Assembly: GCF_007559335.1 (NCBI RefSeq) | Contig: NZ_VMBG01000001.1 | Coordinates: 1,674,001-1,738,000 of the forward strand | DNA from: Rariglobus hedericola | GTDB taxonomy: Bacteria; Verrucomicrobiota; Verrucomicrobiia; Opitutales; Opitutaceae | DNA length: 64,000 nt | Reading direction: 5' to 3' | In this document: positions 36,511 to 46,107 of the stretch, piece by piece | Layout of the letters: every line of letters begins with the position of its first letter | How positions within the stretch are numbered: the first letter of the stretch is position 1 | Notes under the pieces: model-generated | What the model saw: the letters and a program-made list of their open reading frames with translations, nothing else | Database searches by the model: none | What the model was told of the DNA's origin: nothing | Translations under genes and position numbers: made by a program

Positions 36511-37512
36511 ATGGTCATGCCCAGCATGAACATGATTTACCGCCCCCTCGGCCGTTCCGGCCTGCAAGTCTCCGCGCTTTCTTTTGGTGCCTGGGTTACC
36601 TTCGGCAAACAAATCGGCGATCCCGTCGCCAAGAAGCTCCTGCACACCGCCTACGATGCGGGCGTCAATTTCTTCGACAACGCCGAGGCCTACGCCGACG
36701 GCAAGGCCGAGCTCGTCATGGGCGACATCCTCAAAAAAAGCGGATGGCGCCGCAGCAGCTACATCGTTTCGTCGAAGGCCTTTTTCGGCTGGGAAGACGA
36801 CAAGCCCAACCAGACCGGGCTCTCGCGCAAACACCTCGTCGAAGCCTGTCACGATGCGTTGAAGCGCCTGCAAGTTGACTACCTCGATCTTTACTACTGC
36901 CACCGCCCCGATCCCGCCACGCCGATCCTAGAAACCTGCCGCGCGATGCATGATCTCATCACGCAGGGCAAAGTCCTCTACTGGGGCACTAGCGAATGGT
37001 CCGCAGCCCAGCTCACCGAGGCCTTTGCCATCTGCGATCGTCTCGGCCTGCACGCGCCCGTCACCGAACAGCCCCAATACAACCTGTTCCACCGCGCCCG
37101 TCTCGAAAAGGAATACGCGCCCGTCTTCAAAGCCCGCGGCCTCGGCACCACCATCTGGTCTCCGTTGGCCAGCGGTCTGCTCACCGGCAAATATAACGAC
37201 GGCATTCCGAAAGACTCCCGCCTCGACACCAAGGGCATGGAATGGCTCCGCGACGGCGTCCTCGGGACCGGCTCCAAACAGAAACTCGCCGCCGTCAAAA
37301 AACTGGCCGCCGTCGCCAAGTCGCTCGACACCTCCCTCCCCCGTCTCGGCGTCGCCTGGTGCCTCGCCAACCCGCGCGTCAGCACCGTCATCCTCGGCGC
37401 CTCCCGTCCGGAGCAGCTGGTGGAAAACCTCGGTGCCCTCGACGTCCTTCCTCGCCTGACTCCCGCCATCCTCAAAAAAATCGACGCCATCTCGCGCCCC
37501 GTCGCCGCGTAA
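36511..37512 (+). CDS. Aldo/keto reductase, KCNAB-like subfamily
   Basis: A 333-residue NADPH-dependent oxidoreductase. The catalytic tetrad is Asp56, Tyr61 (DNAEAYADG), Lys89 (VSSKAFFGW) and His131 (YYCHRPDP). The opening YRPLGRSGLQVSALSFG and the NADP-binding STVILGASRPEQL near the C-terminus match the potassium-channel-beta-like group. Several ATGs lie close together (36511, 36517, 36526, 36532); the conserved part starts at MIYRPLG. Substrate unknown. It stands between DoxX and the GYF protein in a co-directional run. Confidence 0.9.
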   Translation: MVMPSMNMIYRPLGRSGLQVSALSFGAWVTFGKQIGDPVAKKLLHTAYDAGVNFFDNAEAYADGKAELVMGDILKKSGWRRSSYIVSSKAFFGWEDDKPNQTGLSRKHLVEACHDALKRLQVDYLDLYYCHRPDPATPILETCRAMHDLITQGKVLYWGTSEWSAAQLTEAFAICDRLGLHAPVTEQPQYNLFHRARLEKEYAPVFKARGLGTTIWSPLASGLLTGKYNDGIPKDSRLDTKGMEWLRDGVLGTGSKQKLAAVKKLAAVAKSLDTSLPRLGVAWCLANPRVSTVILGASRPEQLVENLGALDVLPRLTPAILKKIDAISRPVAA

Positions 37513-37550
37513 GCCGGCTTCGCTCTTTCTTACTACCCCTACCCCAACCA

Positions 37551-38069
37551 ATGGCCACGCCCCCTCGTTATTTCATGATGGAGGACGGTCAACGCACCGG
37601 CCCGCACAGTCTCGCGGTCCTGCTGCAAAAAGCGGAGATGCATGCCCTCACCGCCGACACCTTGATCGCCCCTGAAAACGAGCCTGGCATCATGCTCCCG
37701 TTGCGCGATTTTCAGGTGCTTTGCAGCGAGCTCCTGCCCGAGCGCGTGCATTACACGCTCGGCGCCCACGCCATTGACCGGGTCAACACCACGGAAATCC
37801 CCGCCGCGCTCTCGGTGCAGGAAATTCTCAGCGACAACCTCGCCCGCGAACGTGCCGTTGAAGGCCAATTGCTCAAATCCGCCCGCGCACGCACCAACAA
37901 CCGCCGTCGCGATTACGTGCTCCTCACCGTCGCCGGCAACGCCTTTGCCGCCCTCGCCTGGGTGTTGTTTCCCGGCACGCCCATGGTCGTCGTTTCCCTG
38001 CTCGGTTTTGTGGTGATCTACAATGTCAGCCTCGCGTGGGTGCTCTACGGCGTGATGGATCGTTACTAA
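37551..38069 (+). CDS. GYF_2-like domain membrane protein
   Basis: A 172-residue protein. Residues 6-55 (RYFMMEDGQRTGPHSLAVLLQKAEMHALTADTLI) fit a GYF_2 domain, a peptide-binding module common in Verrucomicrobiota membrane proteins. A basic linker (SARARTNNRRRD) precedes two C-terminal membrane helices at about 120-136 and 141-162. The start at ATG 37551 is the first in frame. It is 59 bp upstream of the E1 fusion gene. Partner unknown. Confidence 0.75.
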   Translation: MATPPRYFMMEDGQRTGPHSLAVLLQKAEMHALTADTLIAPENEPGIMLPLRDFQVLCSELLPERVHYTLGAHAIDRVNTTEIPAALSVQEILSDNLARERAVEGQLLKSARARTNNRRRDYVLLTVAGNAFAALAWVLFPGTPMVVVSLLGFVVIYNVSLAWVLYGVMDRY

Positions 38070-38128
38070 GCCCGCCAAATCTATCGCTTGCCGAGCCTGC
38101 GGACGCTCCCCACCGTCACGGCCTAGAC

Positions 38129-40165
38129 ATGGCCTTTCCCACACCTCCTGCCATCCTCTCCGAGCGCGACCTCAACGCCTCCGAGCTCAATTCTCCCGCC
38201 GCCCTCCTGCGTATCTATGCGTGGATGCACCTCGCCCGCACCGGCGACAACCGCATCCTCGACCTCTTTCGCCAGGGCTTGATCAAGGGCACCGTCACCG
38301 GCGGTCAGGGCAACGAGGCCATGATCATCCCCTTGATCCTGCTCGCCGACAAAGCCATCGACGCGGTCTCGTTCACCCACCGCGATTTCGGCGGACACCT
38401 GATCTGGAGCGATCATCTCTGCGAGCACCTGAACCAGTATTTTGCCAACGCCGACAGCCCGACGAAAGCCCGGGAGGGCAACGTCCACCACGGCGACGTC
38501 AAAAACCGCTCTCTGCCGATGATCTCCCATCTCGGCTCCATGTTGTCACACGTCCTCGGCGTAACCGACTCCCAACGCCGACACGGCAAACCCGCCGTCG
38601 GCTTCACTTTCTTCGGCGACGGTGGATCCAGCACCGGCGACATCCACGAGTCCCTCAACCTGGCGTCCGTCCTCTCGCTCCCGATCGTCTTCGTTATCGA
38701 GAACAACAAATACGCCTACTCGACCCCCGTCAGCGAGCAGTTCACCGCCGGCACCGAGCTCTACCAACGCGCCGCCGGCTACGGCATGGAGGGCTTCTCC
38801 ATCGACACCACGTCGGGCGACATGGTCGCGATCACCAACACGCTCGCCGCCGCCATCGAGAAGGTCCGCACCACGTCGCGCCCCGTCCTCATCGAAGCCC
38901 ATATCCTGCGTATGCGCGGACACGCCGCTTACGACACCTGCGACTACCTTGTCCCCGGTGAACTCGACGCGATCCTCGCACAAGATCCGCTCCCCAAGTT
39001 CCGAGCCAAACTCGTTGCCGACGGCCACACCGCCGCCGTCGATAAAATCGACGCCGACATCCACGCCTGGCTCGAAGCCTGTATCCAGGTTTCGCTACAC
39101 GTCCCCCGCCCCGTCGCCGACGCCTCCCTCCTCGCCGATGTCTTCGCCCCTGAAGCCCCCGCGATCCCGTGGAAGCCCGTCCCCGCCGCGACCGAACAGC
39201 TCACCTTCGCCCAAGCGATCACCACCGCCCTGCGCAAAGTCCTCTCCGAAGACCCGCGCTCCCTGATCCTCGGCCAGGACATCGGCACCTACGGCGGTGC
39301 CTTCAAGGTCACCGACGGTCTTCTGAAGGACTTCGGTCGCGCCCGCGTTTTCAACACGCCGCTCGCCGAAAGCGCCTGCACCGGCTGGGCCATCGGCCTC
39401 GCCATCAACGGACACCGCCCCATCGAGGAATTCCAATTCGCCGACTTCTCCACTGAAGCCGTCACCCAGATCACCCTCAACGCCGCGACCTACCACTTCC
39501 GCTCCGGCGCCGCCGTTCCGCTGGTCTTCCGTCTCCCCTGCGGCGGTGGCCTCACCATGGGCTCCTTTCACTCGCAGGAACTCGAGTCGCTCTTCCTCTC
39601 GATGCCTGGTCTCAAGGCGATTTATCCGAGCACACCGCAAGATGCCTTCAACGCCATCCTCGCCGCCTACGAAGACAACAACCCCGTTCTCATCTTCGAA
39701 CACAAGGGCCTCTACCGCCGCGGCAAACACCCCGTCACGTGGGACAAAAACTACCGCGACGTCTGGCAGCCCAAGCTCCTCCGCTCCGGCACCTACGCGA
39801 CGTTTGTCACCTACGGCGAGATGACCATCCCCGCCGCCGAAGCCTGCGCGTATTTCGAATCCGAATACGAAAAATCCTTCGACCTCTTCGACCTCCGCGG
39901 ACTCGCCCCGCTCAACCTCGAGGCCATCAAAGCCTCCCTCGAGCGCACTCACCGCCTGATCGTCCTCCACGAAGGCCGCCGCACCCACGGCTTCGGCGCA
40001 GAATTGGTCGCCCGCCTCACCGAAGAACACTTCTTCAGCCTGGAGGCTGCCCCCCTCCGCATCGCGTCCGCCGACATGCCCGTCCCCTTCGCCCCCGAGC
40101 TGGAACTCGCCTACCGCCCCACCCGCGAAAAACTCATCGAACAAATCGCCGCCTGGATCGGCTGA
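38129..40165 (+). CDS. 2-oxo acid dehydrogenase E1, alpha/beta fusion
   Basis: A 678-residue fusion of the two E1 subunits of a thiamine-diphosphate-dependent 2-oxo acid dehydrogenase (pyruvate or branched-chain type). The alpha part (1 to about 345) has the ThDP motif GDG...NN at residues 163-165 and 192-193, and TGGQGNEA. The beta part (about 355 to 678) has ILGQDIGTYGGAFKVTDGL, FNTPLAESACTGWAIGLA and FEHKGLYRR. No E2 or E3 gene is in the window. kdsC starts 8 bp after the stop, so the gene leads a long envelope operon. Substrate is unresolved. Confidence 0.9.
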   Translation: MAFPTPPAILSERDLNASELNSPAALLRIYAWMHLARTGDNRILDLFRQGLIKGTVTGGQGNEAMIIPLILLADKAIDAVSFTHRDFGGHLIWSDHLCEHLNQYFANADSPTKAREGNVHHGDVKNRSLPMISHLGSMLSHVLGVTDSQRRHGKPAVGFTFFGDGGSSTGDIHESLNLASVLSLPIVFVIENNKYAYSTPVSEQFTAGTELYQRAAGYGMEGFSIDTTSGDMVAITNTLAAAIEKVRTTSRPVLIEAHILRMRGHAAYDTCDYLVPGELDAILAQDPLPKFRAKLVADGHTAAVDKIDADIHAWLEACIQVSLHVPRPVADASLLADVFAPEAPAIPWKPVPAATEQLTFAQAITTALRKVLSEDPRSLILGQDIGTYGGAFKVTDGLLKDFGRARVFNTPLAESACTGWAIGLAINGHRPIEEFQFADFSTEAVTQITLNAATYHFRSGAAVPLVFRLPCGGGLTMGSFHSQELESLFLSMPGLKAIYPSTPQDAFNAILAAYEDNNPVLIFEHKGLYRRGKHPVTWDKNYRDVWQPKLLRSGTYATFVTYGEMTIPAAEACAYFESEYEKSFDLFDLRGLAPLNLEAIKASLERTHRLIVLHEGRRTHGFGAELVARLTEEHFFSLEAAPLRIASADMPVPFAPELELAYRPTREKLIEQIAAWIG

Positions 40166-40173
40166 TTCGCCAA

Positions 40174-40686
40174 ATGAAAGCCCTTATCCCTCCCGCCCGC
40201 TGGGCTGCCATCCGTCTCTTCGCCATGGATGTCGATGGCATTCTCACCGACGGCACCATCCACGTCTCCTCCGACGGCGTGGAAACCAAGACATTCTCCA
40301 TCCTCGACGGTATGGGTCTCGTCCAGCTTCGCAAAGCCGACGTCATCACCGCGTGGATCAGCGGACGCGCCTCGGGCGCCACCTCCGTCCGCGCCGAGGA
40401 GCTCAAGATTCCCCATCTCGTCCAAGGTCGCGTCGACAAAATCACCGCCCTCAAGGAACTCGCCGCCACGCTCAAACTCACCGCCGACCAGATCGTTTAC
40501 ATGGGTGACGACGACATCGACACCGCCGCCATTGCGTGGGCTGGCATCGGCGTGAGCGTCCCCGACGCCATGCCCTCGCCTTTCACCGCCGCCGATTACA
40601 TTACCCGCCGCCCCGCTGGAAAAGGCGCCGTGCGAGAAGTCTGTGAACATATCCTCGCCGCCCGTGGTCACACCCCTCACGCGTGA
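40174..40686 (+). CDS. kdsC: 3-deoxy-D-manno-octulosonate 8-phosphate phosphatase (KdsC)
   Basis: A 170-residue HAD-superfamily phosphatase without a cap domain, releasing Kdo from Kdo-8-phosphate for LPS core. The nucleophile motif is MDVDGILTDG (Asp19, Asp21), motif II is ISGR, and motif IV is YMGDDDID. Lys and the GKGAVREVCE tail are typical of KdsC. Position fits the function: lptC-like, lptA and lptB follow with overlapping ends. The stop overlaps the next GTG start (GTGA). Confidence 0.9.
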   Translation: MKALIPPARWAAIRLFAMDVDGILTDGTIHVSSDGVETKTFSILDGMGLVQLRKADVITAWISGRASGATSVRAEELKIPHLVQGRVDKITALKELAATLKLTADQIVYMGDDDIDTAAIAWAGIGVSVPDAMPSPFTAADYITRRPAGKGAVREVCEHILAARGHTPHA

Positions 40687-41132
40687 AACGCCTGCTCTTC
40701 CTTTTTCTGCTGCCCGCCCTCGCCCTTCCGGTCTGCGCCCAAAGCCTTACCTCCAAGGTAAAGACCAGCGCGCCCATTAAAGACTTCCGCCTGCCATCCT
40801 TCGACAAGAACGGCAAACGCTCCATATTTATGCGAGCCGGCGAAGCGCTTATTGTCAGCCCCACGCGCATCGACGTGAAGGACATGCAACTCACATCGTT
40901 CACCAAAGACGGCACCGGCGCCTTCGACACCGTCATCCTCGCCCCGTCCGCCACGTTTATCCCCGTCAAAGACAAAGAATTCGTGAGCGGCAACGAATCC
41001 GTGCGCCTCATTCGCGAAAACCTCGAGGTCACCGGCGAGCAGTGGTCCTACAACCATCCCGAGAAAAGAGTTTTGATCGGCAACAACGCCCGCGTCACGT
41101 TCCAGGACGAGCTTAAAGACATCATCAAATGA
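40683..41132 (+). CDS. lptC: LptC-like LPS transport/organic solvent tolerance protein
   Basis: A 149-residue exported protein with signal peptide MKRLLFLFLLPALALPVCA and GTG start 40683, overlapping kdsC by 4 bp. The mature part is beta-rich (ALIVSPTRIDVKDMQLTSF, SATFIPVKDKEFVSGNESVRL, VTGEQWSYNHPEKRVLIGNNARVTF), in the beta-jellyroll style of LptC/LptA. Context between kdsC and lptA supports LptC, but similarity is low, so the symbol is tentative. It may be a second LptA-like bridge protein. Confidence 0.7.
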   Translation: MKRLLFLFLLPALALPVCAQSLTSKVKTSAPIKDFRLPSFDKNGKRSIFMRAGEALIVSPTRIDVKDMQLTSFTKDGTGAFDTVILAPSATFIPVKDKEFVSGNESVRLIRENLEVTGEQWSYNHPEKRVLIGNNARVTFQDELKDIIK

Positions 41133-41704
41133 ACCTTATCCGCCGCATACTTTGCCTGTCTTCGCTCCCGCTGCTCCTCGCAACGGCCCGCGCCCAGACC
41201 CCGCCCGCCGCCATCATCCCCACGGTCATCACCAGCACCAAGATGGAGATGTGGAGCACCGACACCGAGACCCGCTCCGTCTTCCAGCAAAACGTCGTCG
41301 TCACAGGTAACAACATCAAGATCACCTGCGACAACCTCGACGTCACCGCCACCCGTCTCGACGACCCGAAGAACAAAGGCGCCACCGTCGGCACCTTGGA
41401 AAAATTCAAGACCCTCGTGGCCACTGGCAACGTCCACATCGTCCAAGGCGACCGCGAGGTCACCTGTGGCCGCGCCGAGGTCTTCCCAGCCGAAGACCGC
41501 GTCGTCCTCACCGAAAAACCCGTCGTGATCGACAGCTCGGGGCCCTACGTCGCCACCGGCACGCGCATCGTGCTCCTGCGTGGCGAACGCCGCCTCTTTG
41601 GCGACAACATCAAACTCCAGGGCCCGCCCATCCGCGACCTCGGTTTCGACAAGAACAAGCCCGTCCAAGCCCCCGCGCCCCTCCCCCGCCTCCCCAAGAC
41701 ATGA
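41129..41704 (+). CDS. lptA: LptA/OstA-like periplasmic LPS bridge protein
   Basis: A 191-residue periplasmic protein with signal peptide (MNLIRRILCLSSLPLLLATARA). The repeated beta-strand pattern KMEMWSTDTETRSVFQQNVVVTGNNIKITCDNLDVTA, TLVATGNVHIVQGDREVTCGRAEVF matches the OstA/LptA jellyroll, which carries LPS across the periplasm. The stop of the previous gene overlaps ATG 41129 (ATGA). The C-terminus is Pro-rich. lptB follows with another ATGA overlap. Confidence 0.87.
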   Translation: MNLIRRILCLSSLPLLLATARAQTPPAAIIPTVITSTKMEMWSTDTETRSVFQQNVVVTGNNIKITCDNLDVTATRLDDPKNKGATVGTLEKFKTLVATGNVHIVQGDREVTCGRAEVFPAEDRVVLTEKPVVIDSSGPYVATGTRIVLLRGERRLFGDNIKLQGPPIRDLGFDKNKPVQAPAPLPRLPKT

Positions 41705-42477
41705 GCGCCTCCGCCGAAACCGCCCCGTCGCCTGCCGCCGACCTGCAGTCCTCGCGCTCTGAAATTCAGGCTGTAGGACTGGTCAAAAACTATGGCGAAC
41801 GCGCCGTAGTCAACGGCATCGATCTCCGCGTGCACGCCGGTGAAATCGTCGGCCTGCTTGGCCCCAACGGTGCCGGCAAAACCACCACGTTCTACATGGT
41901 CGTGGGCCTCGTCCCCGCCACCCGTGGTCGTGTCCTCCTTGACGGACGTGACATCACTCATCTGCGCATGCACGAGCGCGCCCGCCTCGGTCTCGGTTAT
42001 CTCCCGCAAGAGCCTTCTACCTTCCGCAAGCTGACCGTTACCGAAAACATTCTCGCCATCGCCGAGGCGATTAAGATCCCTCGTCGCGAACGTGCCGGCA
42101 TCGTCAATTCGCACCTTGAGGAACTCCACCTCACGCATGTCGCGAAGCAGCCCGCTTACACGCTTTCCGGTGGCGAGCGCCGCCGCCTCGAAATCGCCCG
42201 CGCCCTCGTCACCAAGCCGAAGTTTCTGCTTCTCGACGAACCGTTCGCCGCCATCGATCCGATCTCGGTCTCCGAGGTCCAAAAAATCATCCTCCAGCTC
42301 AAAGCACGTGGCATCGGTGTCATCATCACCGACCACAACGTCCGCGAAACCCTCCGAATCGTCGATCGCGCCTACCTGATCCATCAAGGCCGCGTCCTCA
42401 GCGAAGGCACCGGCGCCTTCCTCATCAACGACCCGCAAGCCCGCGAATTCTACCTCGGCAAGGACTTCAACCTCTGA
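41701..42477 (+). CDS. lptB: LPS export ABC transporter ATPase
   Basis: A 258-residue ABC ATPase powering LPS extraction by LptFG. Walker A is GPNGAGKTT (54-62), the Q-loop LPQEPS, the signature LSGGE (155-159), Walker B FLLLDEP with Glu180, and the H-loop His in IITDHNVRE. It is about 15 residues longer than E. coli LptB because of a polar N-terminal extension. It overlaps lptA by 4 bp. The membrane partners lptF/lptG are not in the window. Confidence 0.96.
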   Translation: MSASAETAPSPAADLQSSRSEIQAVGLVKNYGERAVVNGIDLRVHAGEIVGLLGPNGAGKTTTFYMVVGLVPATRGRVLLDGRDITHLRMHERARLGLGYLPQEPSTFRKLTVTENILAIAEAIKIPRRERAGIVNSHLEELHLTHVAKQPAYTLSGGERRRLEIARALVTKPKFLLLDEPFAAIDPISVSEVQKIILQLKARGIGVIITDHNVRETLRIVDRAYLIHQGRVLSEGTGAFLINDPQAREFYLGKDFNL

Positions 42478-42493
42478 GCCAACTTTCTGAAAA

Positions 42494-43498
42494 ATGCAAA
42501 AAGCCATCCACGGCATCACGGTCGCACACTTTGAGGACACCTATCGCGAGAAGCTCAAACTCGAGCTCATCTCCGGCGCCGAGGGCGTTCACCGCCTCAT
42601 TCGTGAAGGCTCCATCAACCGCCCGTCGCTAGCGCTCACCGGCTTCTTCAAATATTTCGCTAATAAGCGCATTCAAGTTCTCGGCGCCGCCGAGATGACG
42701 TTCTTCAAAACCCTCCCTCCCGAGAAGCAGACCGCCATCCTCACCGAGATGGTCGATCGCAACGTTCCTTGCCTCGTCCTCACGCGCAATTTCCACCCCA
42801 CGCCCGCGATGGAGCAGATCTCCCGCGAACGGAAGCTGCCCATTTTCCGCACGCCGATGATCACCATGAACTGGGTGAATCTGGCCACGCTGTGCATCGA
42901 CAACGAGTTCGCCCCGTCCTCGACCGAACACGCCACCACCCTCGATGTGAAGGGCGTCGGCGTCATGCTGCGCGGCGACTCCGGCGTAGGCAAAAGCGAA
43001 TGCGCCCTCGCCCTCATCGAGCGCGGTCACTCCCTAGTCGCCGACGACCTCACCGTCATCAAGCTCCTTGACGAGCGTGATCTCATCGCCTCCAGCCGTC
43101 CGCTCAATCGCGGCTACATGGAGTGCCGCGGCATCGGCATCATCAACATCGCCGAAATGTTCGGCGTGAAGAGTGTGCGCGTGGAGCAACGCATCGACAT
43201 GGTCGTCTCCCTCAAGGAATGGACGCCCGACGCCATCGAGGAGCGCACCGGCCTCGAGGAAAACCACTACGAAATCCTCGGCATGAGCATCCCGCACGTG
43301 GAGCTCTATGTGCGCCCCGGCCGTGACATCGCCCGCCTCGTCGAAGTCGCCGCCCTGGTGCAAGCCCTCAAGAAAATCGGCCACGATCCCGCTAAGACTT
43401 TCAATGACCGCCTGATCGAATTCATGGCCAAACAATCCGAGGAAAAACCTCGCGTCATCAAACCCGTCGAACGCTCCCGCCCTCCGTTCGCGTCCTGA
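42494..43498 (+). CDS. hprK: HPr kinase/phosphorylase
   Basis: A 334-residue bifunctional enzyme that phosphorylates and dephosphorylates a Ser on HPr. Walker A is GDSGVGKS (161-168), and the family signature YMECRGIGIINIAEMFGVKSV follows near residue 215. The N-terminal domain shows LTRNFHPTPAMEQISRERKLPIFRTP. It starts 16 bp after lptB. In many bacteria rpoN and ptsN lie between lptB and hprK, but they are absent here. The EIIA-cyclase fusion at 49435-50793 could be downstream in the same phosphorelay. Confidence 0.95.
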   Translation: MQKAIHGITVAHFEDTYREKLKLELISGAEGVHRLIREGSINRPSLALTGFFKYFANKRIQVLGAAEMTFFKTLPPEKQTAILTEMVDRNVPCLVLTRNFHPTPAMEQISRERKLPIFRTPMITMNWVNLATLCIDNEFAPSSTEHATTLDVKGVGVMLRGDSGVGKSECALALIERGHSLVADDLTVIKLLDERDLIASSRPLNRGYMECRGIGIINIAEMFGVKSVRVEQRIDMVVSLKEWTPDAIEERTGLEENHYEILGMSIPHVELYVRPGRDIARLVEVAALVQALKKIGHDPAKTFNDRLIEFMAKQSEEKPRVIKPVERSRPPFAS

Positions 43499-43528
43499 TC
43501 GGCGGCTTCCGCTTCCGTCCCGATTATC

Positions 43529-43987
43529 ATGGCCGCCGACGCACTTCACCATCGGCCCGCCGGTCCGGAAGATGAAGAGATCGTGTTCATGCTCATGCGT
43601 GAATTCTACACGGAAGAACACTTGGTTTTCGACGAGCTGCTCACCCTCCGCGCTGTTCGTGAACTTATCGCCCAGCCGGCGCTCGGTCTGATTATCTTAC
43701 TCGAATCCGCCGGCACCGTGGCCGGCTACTTCACGCTCACGTTCGGCTTCAGCTTGGAATTTCACGGACGTTTCGCGCTCCTCGATGAACTCTATCTGAT
43801 TCCATCCGCCCGCGGCCGCGGATGGGGTAAACATTGCCTCACGTTGGCTGCCGACACCGCACGTGCCCGCGACGTCGCCACCCTGCGGCTCGAGGTCAAT
43901 CACGCCAACGCCCGCGCACGCTCCGTCTATCTCAAGGCCGGTTTTCAGGATAATCAGCGCGATATTTTCACGCAGTGGCTTCGCTAA
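43529..43987 (+). CDS. GNAT-family N-acetyltransferase
   Basis: A 152-residue single-domain acetyltransferase. The acetyl-CoA-binding motif A reads LYLIPSARGRGWGKHCLTLA, and motif B is VNHANARARSVYLKAGF. AADALHHRPAGPEDEEIVFMLMREFY starts the fold. The substrate is unknown: peptide N-termini, antibiotics and small amines are all possible. It is 30 bp after hprK and co-directional, so likely the next operon member. Confidence 0.88.
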   Translation: MAADALHHRPAGPEDEEIVFMLMREFYTEEHLVFDELLTLRAVRELIAQPALGLIILLESAGTVAGYFTLTFGFSLEFHGRFALLDELYLIPSARGRGWGKHCLTLAADTARARDVATLRLEVNHANARARSVYLKAGFQDNQRDIFTQWLR

Positions 43988-44012
43988 ATCCGCGCAGCGC
44001 CTTCGCGCCGTC

Positions 44013-44171
44013 ATGAAACTCCTGATCTTCGTCTGCTCCACGCTCCTGAGCTATGTCGGCTGGTATCTCGGCGACCCACTCGGGTTCATCTGGGCGTTTT
44101 TCATCAGCAGCTTTGGCGCACTCCTTGGCGTTTACGTCGGCTGGAAACTGGCTCGTCACTTCGGGCTCTGA
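44013..44171 (+). CDS. Small two-helix membrane protein, 52 residues
   Basis: A short frame from ATG 44013 to a stop at 44171. Two hydrophobic stretches (LLIFVCSTLLSYVGWYLG and WAFFISSFGALLGVYVGWKL) and a short basic end (ARHFGL) suggest a hairpin in the membrane. It starts 25 bp after the acetyltransferase stop. The Gly-x-x-x-Gly spacing resembles a small conserved membrane protein I have seen in Verrucomicrobiota, but no family is assigned. Confidence 0.65.
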   Translation: MKLLIFVCSTLLSYVGWYLGDPLGFIWAFFISSFGALLGVYVGWKLARHFGL

Positions 44172-44204
44172 TCAGAGTCCCGAAGCGACGCTTCAGGCAA
44201 TGGC

Positions 44205-45146
44205 TCAAGCCATCGCAAACGAGGAATCGACCAAATAAGTGCGCTCGGTCTGCTCGACGACGGCACCGATGTGTTCGACGTCAACGCTGTGCGCCACCGC
44301 ATGGGCATGAAGCTGGTTCCACGCGTCACGCACGTAGCTGTGGGTGCGGCCCGCATGTTCCTGCGCGGCATCCCGCACGCGGGCCCGCAAGGCATCGAGT
44401 TCGCGGGTGATAAGATCTTCGACCGCGGTGATCACGCGGGTGAACTCCGTTTGCGCGGCCACGGGCGGCAGGCTGGCGATCTGCGCCACGACGGCGGCAT
44501 ACGGCTCCTGCACAAGACGGGGCATCGGATCATTGAACACCGTTTTGCCCAAAAGTTTGTCGTGCTCTTCAGCGATGGCATTCGTGGCGACGATCTCGCC
44601 CTCGACCCTCAACGCCGCGGCGTGGGCATTGCTGATCGCCTCGTAGGTGCTGGGTGAAAACACCCCGCGCACGCGATCATAGCCCGCCGGCGCCATGTTA
44701 CGCGCTGAGCCCAGCGCCTGGATAAACATATGGGCATGCTCCGTAAAACGCATGAGCGATTGCTCCCAATCCACCGAAAAATGTCCCGCGGCCAGACCCA
44801 GGCGATACTCCTCGCAATGAGTGCGCAGCCACTTCTCAAGCAACTCCTCGGACCGCGTCCGCAGGTGGTCGCTCAGATTTTTGTTAATCGCCAGAGCCTT
44901 GTCCAAGGCTGTGAGATCCTCCGAAGTGTCGCGCGAAGCGACTTTGAAAGCCACGCGTGTTTCCTTCGGACGTAAGAATAAAAAAGGCGGTTGGGTTGCC
45001 TTCACCGTTTCGAGACGCACCGCTTGCTCACGACGACTATGCTCCAACTCGCGTGCGCTGTGCTCCAGATAAGCACCACGAACGAGCATATCCTCCAAAG
45101 CACCGGGGATTTTGTGCACTGCTTCAGCTAAGTTAAAGGAACGCAT
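44205..45146 (-). CDS. Helical protein of unknown function
   Basis: A 313-residue soluble protein with no signal peptide, membrane segment or familiar motif. The sequence is largely helical and charged (SARELEHSRREQAVRLETVK; ALAINKNLSDHLRTRSEELLEKWL), with Ala-rich helices near the C-terminus (ELDALRARVRDAAQEHAGR). It starts MRSFNLAEAVHKIPGALEDML. The gene is divergent from the sod gene across 250 bp that contain a 12-bp palindrome (45223-45234). The coding call is solid; the function is unknown. Confidence 0.75.
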   Translation of the reverse strand: MRSFNLAEAVHKIPGALEDMLVRGAYLEHSARELEHSRREQAVRLETVKATQPPFLFLRPKETRVAFKVASRDTSEDLTALDKALAINKNLSDHLRTRSEELLEKWLRTHCEEYRLGLAAGHFSVDWEQSLMRFTEHAHMFIQALGSARNMAPAGYDRVRGVFSPSTYEAISNAHAAALRVEGEIVATNAIAEEHDKLLGKTVFNDPMPRLVQEPYAAVVAQIASLPPVAAQTEFTRVITAVEDLITRELDALRARVRDAAQEHAGRTHSYVRDAWNQLHAHAVAHSVDVEHIGAVVEQTERTYLVDSSFAMA

Positions 45147-45222
45147 AACGGTCTTTTACAATTTCCTTACATAGCATTTAGCCTACCAACGCTAGGTAAT
45201 TTCCCCCAAAAGGCCTAAAATT

Positions 45223-45234
45223 GTCATTAATGAC
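45223..45234. promoter_or_regulatory. Perfect 12-bp palindrome between divergent genes
   Basis: GTCATTAATGAC is an exact palindrome that sits 77 bp from the helical protein's start and 163 bp from the sod start. It has the size of a dimeric-regulator operator. A looser CCTA...TAGG pair lies at about 45182-45195. Confidence 0.4.
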
Positions 45235-45396
45235 CAGTCGTCATAATGCAGGGTTATTGCACGCCGCTTCCTACATTAGTTTTAGTCAACGACCTACGGG
45301 AAATCCCCCAAAAAATCGTGCAAGGTTGACGATTTTGACCACGGCTCCCAAGTTGCTGCTCTTCTTTAGTCACATCATCTCAACCCGCGAATCATC

Positions 45397-46029
<633 letters not shown>

Positions 46030-46058
46030 GTCCGACGCCCGTCGCCTTAAAAAACAAC

Positions 46059-46090
46059 AAAGCCGCACCGGAATTCCGGTGCGGCTTTTT
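46059..46090. terminator. Bidirectional Rho-independent terminator
   Basis: A perfect 30-base palindrome, from AAAGCCGCACCGG through EcoRI-like GAATTC to CCGGTGCGGCTTT, with T residues to 46090 and A residues before it. It sits between the converging sodA and TolB-like genes and can stop both. Confidence 0.93.
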
Positions 46091-46107
46091 ATTGGAGCTC
46101 GTTCGTC

